NCBI GenBank assembly: GCA_963578885.1
Contig: CAUZEQ010000269.1
Location: forward strand, 1 to 6,809
Length of the DNA: 6,809 bases
Source: UBA8437 sp963578885
GTDB lineage: Bacteria > Planctomycetota > Planctomycetia > Planctomycetales > Planctomycetaceae
Direction: 5' to 3'
The notes beneath the pieces were generated by a model. That model did not search any database. It had not been told where the DNA came from and worked only from the letters and a program-made list of their open reading frames with translations. Position numbers and translations under genes: made by a program. Numbering within the stretch: position 1 is the first letter of the stretch; each line of letters opens with the position of its first letter. Positions 1-6,225 of the stretch are shown here, in pieces.

Positions 1-149
1 CCGCCGATTGCGACGGCTTGATCATCGAAGTGCACCCGAACCCGAGCGAGGCACTCAGCGATGGCGCCCAGTCGCTGACTCCCGATCAGTTCGCCGACAC
101 CATGGATCGCTGCCGCGCCGTGGCCAGGGCGCTGGGACGGAGTATCTGA
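1..149 (+). CDS. aroF: 3-deoxy-7-phosphoheptulonate synthase (DAHP synthase), C-terminal fragment
   Basis: The reading frame starting at base 3 is open from the window edge and ends in TGA at 147-149, giving the last 48 residues. It contains the hallmark end of the AroF/Bacillus-type DAHP synthase barrel, DGLIIEVHPNPSEALSDGAQ. DAHP synthase is cytoplasmic and condenses phosphoenolpyruvate with erythrose 4-phosphate in the first step of aromatic amino acid synthesis. The Glu of IIEVHP and the Asp of LSDG lie 11 residues apart, the spacing recalled for the Glu298 and Asp309 metal ligands of the Thermotoga maritima enzyme, so the metal site looks intact on this side. The usual length is about 340 residues, so most of the gene lies left of the window. 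The symbol is a family-level assignment; aroG and aroA are used for the same enzyme in some genomes. Confidence 0.9.
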   Translation, partial: ADCDGLIIEVHPNPSEALSDGAQSLTPDQFADTMDRCRAVARALGRSI

Positions 150-192
150 TATATGCCCCAAAACCCCTGTAATCGGTCCTGAACCCCACCTC

Positions 193-232
193 CGGCCACG
201 CACCATTCGGCCGCAGAAGACAAGTTTTTATT
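193..232 (+). terminator. weak candidate terminator after the DAHP synthase gene
   Basis: CGGCC (193-197) can pair with GGCCG (209-213) across an 11-base loop. A run of five T lies at 225-229 within CAAGTTTTTATT. The stem is short and about ten bases separate it from the T-run, so this is a poor intrinsic terminator. It is listed only because it is the sole structure between the DAHP synthase stop and the next gene. Confidence 0.2.
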
Positions 233-260
233 GGCGCGTTGCGAGATTGTGGGATACCAT
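231..260 (+). promoter_or_regulatory. weak sigma-70-like promoter candidate for the glycine-rich protein gene
   Basis: TTGGCG (231-236) matches four of six bases of the -35 consensus. TACCAT (255-260) matches four of six of the -10 consensus, with an 18-base spacer. Transcription would begin near 267 and leave a leader of about 30 bases before the ATG. Both boxes are imperfect, and an origin as read-through from the DAHP synthase gene cannot be excluded. Confidence 0.25.
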
Positions 261-285
261 TGTGAAAACACACGGGCCAAGCCTC

Positions 286-290
286 AGGAG
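286..290 (+). promoter_or_regulatory. ribosome binding site deciding the start at 298
   Basis: AGGAG sits seven bases before the ATG at 298. It selects this ATG over an in-frame TTG at 247, which has no comparable site and would place 17 extra residues in front of a normal signal peptide. Confidence 0.75.
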
Positions 291-297
291 TCGACCC

Positions 298-1203
298 ATG
301 GTGTCTCGCTTCACCACTACGCGTATCCTCAAGATCGCCGTCCCGGCTCTCGTGGCCATCTTCTGCGTCAACTCGGTCCTGCCGGCCGCGGCACGCACGC
401 GGAGAGTCCGACCGATCAGCAAGCCGAAATTCGATCCGGCCGCCAAGCAGGTCGAGTTGTTCAAGGGCATGAAGGACGGGTCGCTGGCGGCTCGACTGAT
501 CCTCAAGAACTCCAGGGAAGGCAACCTGCTGATCCAGAACAAGACCGATCAGCCCCTGACGGTCAAGTTGCCCGACGCCTTCGTCGGTGTCCAGGTGCTC
601 AAGCAGGGCGGCATGGGCATGGGAATGGGTGGAGGCGGAGGCGGAGGTGGTCAGGGAGGCGGCGGAGGGGGCGGTGGCGGACAGTCCTCCGGCGGTGGGT
701 CCGGTGGCGGCGGTGGCGGACAGCAGGGTGGTGGCGCTGGTGGCGGAGGCATGGGAATGTTCTCGATCCCGCCGCAAAGAGTCATCCGGCTGCCCTATCG
801 AGGCGTCTGCCTGGAACACGGGAAACGTGAACCCACCTCGAGAATGTACTACGCAGTGATTCCCGTCGAACAGTACTCCAAGGACCCCAGCCTGTACGAA
901 CTGCTGGGGGCGGTCGCCCGAGGGCAGCTCCCCACGCCGGTGGCCCAGGCCGCGGCCTGGAACATCAGCAGCAAGATGCCCTGGCAGTTGCTGGCCGCCA
1001 AACGCCGTATCCGACTCGGTGGCGGATACCAGCCCCCCTACTTCCACCTGCAGCACCTGATCCGTGCCCGCCAGGTGGTCGCATTCGCCAGGGCCCGAGG
1101 GGCCGAGCGACAACGGAATAAGAAGGACAAGGCCCAGGACACCGAGCCCACTCGGCCCGCCCGCGGGGTCCGTACCTTCCAGAACACCTCCACCTCTCGC
1201 TGA
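298..1203 (+). CDS. exported glycine-rich hypothetical protein with a VCLEHGK domain
   Basis: This 301-residue protein has no function I can name. Residues 1-32 form a Sec signal peptide: a basic start (R4, R9, K12), a hydrophobic core around 13-28, and a likely cleavage after PAAA (29-32). A folded stretch (about 40-103) follows, including LLIQNKTDQPLTVKLPDAF. Residues 104-154 are almost entirely glycine with some Gln, Ser and Met; Gly-Met repeats stand at both ends (GGMGMGMG and GGMGM). The next part (155-250) contains FSIPP, VCLEHGK (Cys171) and a QAAAWNISS segment; it resembles uncharacterised planctomycete proteins I recall with VCLEHGKP and AAQAAAWH motifs, but I cannot verify this. The tail (about 250-301) is strongly basic. 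The start at 298 is fixed by AGGAG at 286-290. A hairpin 31 bases past the stop probably ends the unit. Extracytoplasmic location is well supported; a structural or adhesive role is only suggested by the glycine block. Confidence 0.85.
   Translation: MVSRFTTTRILKIAVPALVAIFCVNSVLPAAARTRRVRPISKPKFDPAAKQVELFKGMKDGSLAARLILKNSREGNLLIQNKTDQPLTVKLPDAFVGVQVLKQGGMGMGMGGGGGGGGQGGGGGGGGGQSSGGGSGGGGGGQQGGGAGGGGMGMFSIPPQRVIRLPYRGVCLEHGKREPTSRMYYAVIPVEQYSKDPSLYELLGAVARGQLPTPVAQAAAWNISSKMPWQLLAAKRRIRLGGGYQPPYFHLQHLIRARQVVAFARARGAERQRNKKDKAQDTEPTRPARGVRTFQNTSTSR
607..759 (+). repeat. low-complexity G-rich tract encoding the glycine block
   Basis: The coding strand here is dominated by GGN codons, with GGG, GGA, GGC and GGT all used, plus several runs of three to five G. 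It encodes residues 104-154 of the glycine-rich protein. Mixed use of the four glycine codons argues for selection on the amino acids rather than a recent pure DNA expansion. The guanine runs could form G-quadruplexes in the non-template strand, and the tract is prone to length change by slippage. Confidence 0.75.
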
Positions 1204-1233
1204 ACAACCTCGGCACAAGCCGCACACGGGCAC

Positions 1234-1262
1234 GAAACCCGTCCCGCTCGGGGACGGGTTTC
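1234..1262 (+). terminator. perfect 12-bp hairpin after the glycine-rich protein gene
   Basis: GAAACCCGTCCC (1234-1245) pairs perfectly with GGGACGGGTTTC (1251-1262) around the five-base loop GCTCG, beginning 31 bases after the stop codon. The stem ends in three T, but the following bases CTGGTCATT are not a proper U-tract. It therefore fits a terminator of the hairpin-dominated kind or a 3'-end stabilising hairpin. It separates the glycine-rich gene from the operon at 1419. Confidence 0.6.
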
Positions 1263-1302
1263 TGGTCATTGGACCCCCGCGATCGCCTCGTACCGGACGT
1301 TC

Positions 1303-1333
1303 TTGACACGTCTGCAGCCACGTGATTGACTAT
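1303..1333 (+). promoter_or_regulatory. candidate promoter of the PSCyt1/DUF1501 operon
   Basis: TTGACA at 1303-1308 is a perfect -35 box placed after the upstream hairpin. The best -10 is GACTAT (1328-1333), only three of six matches and at a 19-base spacing, so the element would be weak or activator-dependent. A start near 1340 would give a leader of about 80 bases. That leader begins close to a small hairpin, GGCGA-GTCC-TCGCC, at 1336-1349. Confidence 0.35.
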
Positions 1334-1404
1334 CCGGCGAGTCCTCGCCCATGGCCGCTTCCGAGATCCACGGACCCCACCCGGCCTTCCGAAGTCTCCA
1401 CCGC

Positions 1405-1408
1405 GGAG
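1405..1408 (+). promoter_or_regulatory. ribosome binding site for the PSCyt1/PSD1 protein
   Basis: GGAG lies ten bases before the ATG at 1419. It supports this start, which opens directly into a signal peptide, over a longer reading frame beginning at TTG 1326 whose extra 31 residues are Pro/Arg-rich and would bury the signal peptide. Confidence 0.55.
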
Positions 1409-1418
1409 TCCCCCTACG

Positions 1419-4400
1419 ATGAGCGGCCCCCGACCCGCACAAACCGCCCGAACCGCCCTGCTGTGTCTGCTGGCCCTGATCGTTGGGGCCCTGGTGTCGC
1501 TGAAGCCGAATGCCGCCGCGGAACCCGATCCCCCGGCCAACCAACTTCCGCCGCCAGCCAAGCGAAAGATCGACTTCAACAAGGACATCAAGCCGATCCT
1601 GGCCAAACACTGCGTCGGCTGCCATGGGCCCAAGAAACAGGAATCGGGACTCCGTGTTGACTCTCACGACCGGACACTCACCGGAGGCGAACGGGGAGTC
1701 GCCTTCGAGATCGGCAACAGCGCCGGCAGCCTGCTGATCCGATACGTCGGCGGACTCGATCCCGACATCACCATGCCGCCCGAAGGCGACCTGCTGTCCA
1801 AGGACCAGGTGGGACTGCTCAGGGCCTGGATCGACCAGGGTGCCAAGTGGCCCAAGGGGATCACGATCGGCGGTCCCGAACTGGCACACTGGGCCTATGC
1901 CCCGCTGAAACGCCCCCCCACCCCCAAGCTGCCCAAGGGCCCCACCGCCCTGGTCCTCTCACCCATCGATGCGTTCGTCTTTGCACGGCTGGCCAAAGAG
2001 GGACTGGCGCCCTCGCCGGCCGCCGACCGCTACACCCTCGCCCGACGTCTCAGCCTCGACCTGATCGGACTGCCCCCCAGCCCCGAACAGGTCGATCGCT
2101 TCGTCGCCGACAAGCGGCCCGACGCCTACCGGCGACTGGTCCAGCAGATGCTCGACTCACCTCACTTCGGTGAGCGCTGGGGACGACACTGGCTCGACAA
2201 GGCCCGCTACGCCGACAGCGACGGCTACGAAAAGGATCGGCCCCGGCCCAACGCCTGGCGATGGCGAGACTGGGTGATCAACGCCATCAACGATGACATG
2301 CCCTTTGACCAGTTCACGATCGAACAGATTGCCGGAGACCTGCTGCCCGATGCCACCGAGAGCCAGGTCCTGGCCACCGCCTTCCATCGGCAAACGCTGA
2401 CCAACACCGAGGGTGGGACCGACAAGGAACAGTGGCGGGTCGAGGCCGTCTTTGACCGCGTCGAAACCACCGGTGCCGTCTGGCTGGGACTGACCGTCGG
2501 ATGTGCGCGGTGCCATTCGCACAAGTACGACCAGATCACCCAGCGCGAATACTTTCAGCTGTTCGCGTTCTACAACAACGGCGACGAGACCAGCTCGAAC
2601 GTCGTTACCTCCCCGGAAGCTCTTGCCAAGTTCACCACCGACACCGCAGCCCACAGCAAGAAGCTGGCGGCCACCGAGACAGCACTGGCAGCAGCCCGAG
2701 CCAAGCTCGGACCAGGACTCAAGACCTGGATTTCCGGACAACTCGAGGCACTGGCCGGGTCCGAATCCGACCCGATCCGCGATCTCCCGCTTGAGGGTCT
2801 CATCGCCAGCAGTTCCGGTGGTGTCAAGCTGGCCGTGCAGAAGAACTCGTCGCTATTGGCCTCGGGACCCAATCCCGACACGGTGACCTACACGCTGCGG
2901 GGTCGGATCGACGCTGCGACGCTTTCGGGATTCCGGCTCGAGCTGATCCCTCACAAGTCACTGCCGGGAAACGGCCCCGGCCGTGCCGACAACGGAAACG
3001 TGGTCGTCACCGGTTGGAAGGTGGAAGTCGCGGCCGAAGACTCCTTTGCCAAACCGACCGAGTTGAAGCTCGCCTCCGCCTCCGCGTCGTTCCACCAGGC
3101 GAAGTTTCCACCGGCCAACGCCCTGGACAACGCACCCAAGACCGGCTGGGCCATCGCCCCGCAAACGGGCAAGCCCCACCAGGCCACCTTCCTGCTCGCC
3201 AGACCGCAACCTCTGAAAGAAACCCCCCACCTCCGGGTGACCCTCACGCAGGCCTACGGAGGCCGTCACACCCTGGGCCACTTCCGCCTGGTTCCGCTCA
3301 CCGGAACCCAAACCGGGCTCGGTCTCCCCAAGCCAGTCCTCGCCGCGCTACTGGCGGTCAAGAAAAAGCCCAAGGACGCCAAGGCGACCGCCGTGCTCTT
3401 AGCCCACTACGCCAGCGTCGACAAGACCACCGCCAGCCTGGTCCGGAAACTGGCCGATCTCAAGAAAGCGGCTCCGAAACGGCCCCAAATGAGTGTCCGG
3501 GTCATCACTCAGCGGACCCAGAGTCCTCGAACCACCATACTATTTCACCGGGGCGACTTCCTGAGACCGCAGAAGACCACTCCGGCCATCCCCGCCGGAC
3601 TCGGCACGCTGCCCCCGGTCAAGCCCCGTCACAAGGATCCCAAGCAATTGGCCGATCGGCTCGATCTCGCCAGTTGGCTGGTCGCCGACAACAATCCTCT
3701 GCCCCCTCGGGTCGCCGTCAACCACGCCTGGACCCACCTGTTTGGCAAGGGGCTGGTGCGGACCGTCAACGACTTCGGCGTCCGAGGCGAGAAGCCGACT
3801 CACCCGGCACTGCTCGACTGGCTGGCCACCGAGTACCGGCGTTTGAAGTGGAGCCGCAAGGATCTGATTCTCACGATCGTGCTCTCGCACACCTACCGCC
3901 AGACGTCGGTCACATCGCTGGCGTTGGCCGCGGCCGACCCGCAGAACCTGTTGCTGACCCGCCAGAATCGCGTCCGTCTGCAGGCCGAGATCATCCGCGA
4001 CAACAGCCTGACCGCTTCGGGCCTGCTCTCTCGCAAGATCGGCGGACCCAGCGTCTTTCCACCCATGCCGGCCGACGTGGCGGCACTCAGCTACGCCAAC
4101 AACTTCAAGTGGACCGCCAGCAAAGGTGCCGACCGCTTTCGACGTGGCCTGTACACGTTCTTCAAGCGAACCGCCCCGCACCCTAACCTGACCACCTTCG
4201 ATTGCCCTGATTCCAACACCACCTGCGTCGAACGCCGAGCCTCAAACACCCCGCTGCAGGCATTGACCACGCTGAACAACGAGGTTTTTGTCGAGGCCTC
4301 GCAGGCGATGGCCCGTCGCGTCATCGGCGAACAGCACGCCGATGACCAGGCCCGGCTGGCCCGAGCCTTTCGGTTCTGCGTGGCCCGTCGCCCCGCGGCG

Positions 4401-4586
4401 GAAGAACTCGACAGCTTCGCCGGGCTGCTCCGAGACGCCCGCAGTTGGTACACCGACCATGCCGATGACGCCAAGAAACTGGTTGGCAAGTACGCCACCA
4501 AGGGGACATCGGCCGCCGAATCGGCCGCGTGGGTGGCCACCTGCCGAATCATGCTCAACATGGATGAATTCATCACTCGTGAATAA
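1419..4586 (+). CDS. secreted planctomycete cytochrome c protein (PSCyt1-PSCyt2/DUF1549-PSD1/DUF1553)
   Basis: This 1055-residue protein begins with a Sec signal peptide (core 13-28, likely cleavage after AAA at 32-34). PSCyt1 follows (about 50-150): FNKDIKPIL leads to the haem motif CVGCH (Cys65, Cys68, His69), and Met119 of ITMPPEGD is a plausible distal haem ligand. PSCyt2/DUF1549 spans about 181-388 with HFGERWGRHWLD, then a second CxxCH in CARCHSHKYD (Cys362, Cys365, His366). Residues 404-430 look like a short coiled coil. About 455-632 resembles the beta-rich insert common in this family, with LLASGPNPD and LPGNGPGRADNGN (515-527). RGDFLRP (711-717) leads into PSD1/DUF1553 (about 744-1005), which holds the typical RASNTPLQAL (940-949). 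All parts are present and the length is normal. The protein should be exported unfolded and receive haem outside. It is first in an operon with the DUF1501 gene 20 bp downstream. The family is widespread in planctomycetes, but its reaction is not established; electron transfer and polymer breakdown are hypotheses. Confidence 0.95.
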   Translation: MSGPRPAQTARTALLCLLALIVGALVSLKPNAAAEPDPPANQLPPPAKRKIDFNKDIKPILAKHCVGCHGPKKQESGLRVDSHDRTLTGGERGVAFEIGNSAGSLLIRYVGGLDPDITMPPEGDLLSKDQVGLLRAWIDQGAKWPKGITIGGPELAHWAYAPLKRPPTPKLPKGPTALVLSPIDAFVFARLAKEGLAPSPAADRYTLARRLSLDLIGLPPSPEQVDRFVADKRPDAYRRLVQQMLDSPHFGERWGRHWLDKARYADSDGYEKDRPRPNAWRWRDWVINAINDDMPFDQFTIEQIAGDLLPDATESQVLATAFHRQTLTNTEGGTDKEQWRVEAVFDRVETTGAVWLGLTVGCARCHSHKYDQITQREYFQLFAFYNNGDETSSNVVTSPEALAKFTTDTAAHSKKLAATETALAAARAKLGPGLKTWISGQLEALAGSESDPIRDLPLEGLIASSSGGVKLAVQKNSSLLASGPNPDTVTYTLRGRIDAATLSGFRLELIPHKSLPGNGPGRADNGNVVVTGWKVEVAAEDSFAKPTELKLASASASFHQAKFPPANALDNAPKTGWAIAPQTGKPHQATFLLARPQPLKETPHLRVTLTQAYGGRHTLGHFRLVPLTGTQTGLGLPKPVLAALLAVKKKPKDAKATAVLLAHYASVDKTTASLVRKLADLKKAAPKRPQMSVRVITQRTQSPRTTILFHRGDFLRPQKTTPAIPAGLGTLPPVKPRHKDPKQLADRLDLASWLVADNNPLPPRVAVNHAWTHLFGKGLVRTVNDFGVRGEKPTHPALLDWLATEYRRLKWSRKDLILTIVLSHTYRQTSVTSLALAAADPQNLLLTRQNRVRLQAEIIRDNSLTASGLLSRKIGGPSVFPPMPADVAALSYANNFKWTASKGADRFRRGLYTFFKRTAPHPNLTTFDCPDSNTTCVERRASNTPLQALTTLNNEVFVEASQAMARRVIGEQHADDQARLARAFRFCVARRPAAEELDSFAGLLRDARSWYTDHADDAKKLVGKYATKGTSAAESAAWVATCRIMLNMDEFITRE

Positions 4587-4590
4587 CCAC

Positions 4591-4598
4591 GAGAGGAG
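4591..4598 (+). promoter_or_regulatory. ribosome binding site for the DUF1501 gene
   Basis: GAGAGGAG lies in the 20-base gap between the two operon genes, eight bases before the ATG at 4607. It is the strongest ribosome binding site in the window. It suggests the second gene is translated independently rather than by coupling alone. Confidence 0.8.
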
Positions 4599-4606
4599 AC
4601 GCTGAG

Positions 4607-6064
4607 ATGCTCGATGTGCTGGCCCGTACACGCCGCGACTTCCTGACCAGCTCGGCCTGTGGCCTGGGTGCCGCCGGATTGGCGTCGCTGTTGGCCGAGG
4701 ACGGACTGCTCGGGGCCGACCCCAACCCGCTGGCAGCCAAGCCGACTCACTTCGAGCCACGCGCCAAGTCGTGCATCTTCATTTTCAATGCCGGTGCCCC
4801 GTCTCACCTGGACCTCTTCGACCCCAAGCCGAAGCTCAACCAGTTGCACGGGCAACCGATGCCCGACGAACAGCTCAAGGATGTTCGCTTCGCCTTCATC
4901 AAGAAGGACTCGGTCCGCCTGATGGGCACCAAGCGGACATTTCGACCCTACGGCGAGTGCGGCACCGAGTTCTCCGACTTCCTGCCCCACATCGGCAGCT
5001 GCGCCGACGACCTGCTGATGGTCCGCTCGATGTATTCCGAACAATTCAACCACCATCCCGGCCAGCTGATGATGCAGTGCGGCCGCGGCACTTTCGGCCT
5101 GCCGACGATGGGTTCCTGGATCAACTATGGCCTGGGCAACGAGACCCGCGACCTGCCCGGATACGTCGTGCTCACCAGCGGACGAGGATCCAGCGGTGGG
5201 GCGACTCTGTGGCAGAGCGGTTTTCTGCCCAGCCTCTACTCCGGTGTCCGCTTCCGCACCTCCGGTGAGCCGGTCCTCAACCTCTCGAACCCCAGCGGCC
5301 TGCCGCCTCAGCTGCAACGCAAGGGCCTCGACGTGCTGCGGCAGATCAACGCCGGCCGGCTCGAACAGACCCGCGACCCCGAGATCGCCAGTCGCATCGC
5401 CAGCTACGAACTCGCCTACCGCATGCAGACGGCTGCACCGGAGTTGATCGACCTCTCGAGCGAAACCCGCGCGACACGCGACCTGTACGGGGTCGACCGC
5501 AAGGAGATCCGCAAGGGAGGGCGTGGAAAGGCGGGAAATACCTATCAGACTTTCGCTCGCAACTGCCTGCTCGCCCGGCGGCTGGTCGAACGAGGCGTCC
5601 GCTTCGTCAACCTCGTCTACGCCTCCTGGGACCACCACAGCAACCTCGACAACGAACTCGCCTACAACACCGACGTCGTCGACCAGCCCATCGCCGCACT
5701 GATCAAGGACCTCAAGCAACGCGGCCTGCTCGAAGAGACAATGGTCGTCTGGGGAGCCGAGTTCGGCAGAACCCCGCTGGGTGAAAACCGCGGTGCACGG
5801 CCGAGTGTCACCGGCCGAGACCACCACCCGTTCTGCTTCAGCATGTTCCTGGCCGGCGGAGGTCTCAAGGGCGGGCTGGTGCACGGAGCCAGCGACGAGA
5901 TCGGCTGGGGCGTGGCCGAGAAACCGGTGCACGTCAACGACCTGCACGCCACGATGCTGCACTGCTTCGGACTCGATCACCTCAAGTTGACCCACAGATT
6001 CCAGGGACGCGACTTCCGCCTGACCGACGTGGGCGGCGAGGTCGTCACCGACTGGCTCGCCTGA
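4607..6064 (+). CDS. Tat-exported DUF1501 (sulfatase/alkaline-phosphatase-like) protein
   Basis: This 485-residue protein carries a twin-arginine signal, T-R-R-D-F-L (residues 8-13), followed by a weakly hydrophobic Ala/Gly/Leu core to about residue 30, so it should be exported folded. The rest matches DUF1501 (PF07394), a family in the alkaline-phosphatase-like superfamily. Visible family motifs are FNAGAPSHLDLFDP from residue 60, SWDHHSN (His343, His344), WGAEFGRTP (384-390 for AEFGRTP), GRDHHP (403-408) and VNDLHATMLH (443-452). The Asp and His clusters sit where metal-binding residues lie in related phosphatases and sulfatases, but no classical sulfatase C/S-x-P-x-R nucleophile motif was seen, so catalytic activity is not assured. 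Length is normal and the gene intact. It follows the PSCyt1/PSD1 gene by 20 bp, the usual pairing in planctomycetes, which suggests both act on the same extracytoplasmic substrate. That substrate is unknown. Confidence 0.95.
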   Translation: MLDVLARTRRDFLTSSACGLGAAGLASLLAEDGLLGADPNPLAAKPTHFEPRAKSCIFIFNAGAPSHLDLFDPKPKLNQLHGQPMPDEQLKDVRFAFIKKDSVRLMGTKRTFRPYGECGTEFSDFLPHIGSCADDLLMVRSMYSEQFNHHPGQLMMQCGRGTFGLPTMGSWINYGLGNETRDLPGYVVLTSGRGSSGGATLWQSGFLPSLYSGVRFRTSGEPVLNLSNPSGLPPQLQRKGLDVLRQINAGRLEQTRDPEIASRIASYELAYRMQTAAPELIDLSSETRATRDLYGVDRKEIRKGGRGKAGNTYQTFARNCLLARRLVERGVRFVNLVYASWDHHSNLDNELAYNTDVVDQPIAALIKDLKQRGLLEETMVVWGAEFGRTPLGENRGARPSVTGRDHHPFCFSMFLAGGGLKGGLVHGASDEIGWGVAEKPVHVNDLHATMLHCFGLDHLKLTHRFQGRDFRLTDVGGEVVTDWLA

Positions 6065-6065
6065 T

Positions 6066-6148
6066 CGTGGACCCTCTCCACGAGGCCCACTCCGACGAGG
6101 CGGCCGCCGTGGAGACCGGACCCCGGCGAGTGTCTCGCCGTTGGAGAC
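6066..6148 (+). other. cluster of small, partly competing hairpins after the operon
   Basis: CGTGGA (6066-6071) pairs with TCCACG (6077-6082) two bases after the DUF1501 stop. CGGCGAG (6124-6130) pairs with CTCGCCG (6134-6140) around TGT. GTCTC (6132-6136) could instead pair with GAGAC at 6111-6115 or 6144-6148, so these folds exclude each other. None is followed by a T-run. They may serve as a bidirectional 3' end for the convergent transcripts, or simply reflect high GC. Confidence 0.35.
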
Positions 6149-6225
6149 TGCTGCTGGGAGTCGCCGGAGTGATGGGGGGCACCCTGCCGAGCTGGCTGGG
6201 ACTCAGGGTCCGGACATCGCGCTAG
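6067..6225 (+). CDS. possible small single-span membrane peptide (52 aa)
   Basis: A frame from GTG at 6067, two bases after the DUF1501 stop, runs to TAG at 6223-6225. It encodes 52 residues: an acidic start, a basic patch (RRVSRRWR), one hydrophobic stretch (LLLGVAGVMGGTLPSWLGL) and a basic end. That order (positive residues then a hydrophobic span) fits a membrane anchor with its N-terminus inside. By hand count about four-fifths of third codon positions are G or C, higher than second positions, as in real genes of this GC content. Against it, no good ribosome binding site precedes 6067. An in-frame GTG at 6109 has GAGG eight bases upstream and would give 38 residues that keep the hydrophobic stretch. 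I recognise no family. It would be the third gene of the operon if real. Confidence 0.35.
   Translation: MDPLHEAHSDEAAAVETGPRRVSRRWRLLLGVAGVMGGTLPSWLGLRVRTSR

Noticed and set aside
607..759. Glycine tract as a tandem DNA repeat or CRISPR-like array
   Set aside because: There is no regular repeat unit or spacer structure; glycine codons vary irregularly, so it is low-complexity coding sequence.
55..1269. 404-codon minus-strand frame opposite the glycine-rich gene
   Set aside because: It covers the DAHP synthase tail, the spacer and the terminator hairpin. Its His/Ala/Thr/Ser-rich middle is the antisense reading of the glycine tract.
1326..1418. Upstream extension of the PSCyt1 protein starting at TTG 1326
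   Set aside because: The added 31 residues are Pro/Arg-rich, precede a normal signal peptide and overlap the promoter area; the ATG at 1419 has its own GGAG.
3014..4186. 390-codon plus-strand frame inside the PSCyt1/PSD1 gene
   Set aside because: Out-of-frame shadow of a complete, domain-supported gene; composition is Arg/Pro/Gln-rich as expected for a shifted high-GC frame.
4091..5995. 634-codon open frame on the minus strand antisense to the operon genes
   Set aside because: It lies opposite two strongly supported genes; long antisense frames are expected in high-GC coding DNA, and its protein shows no recognisable domain and low-complexity composition.
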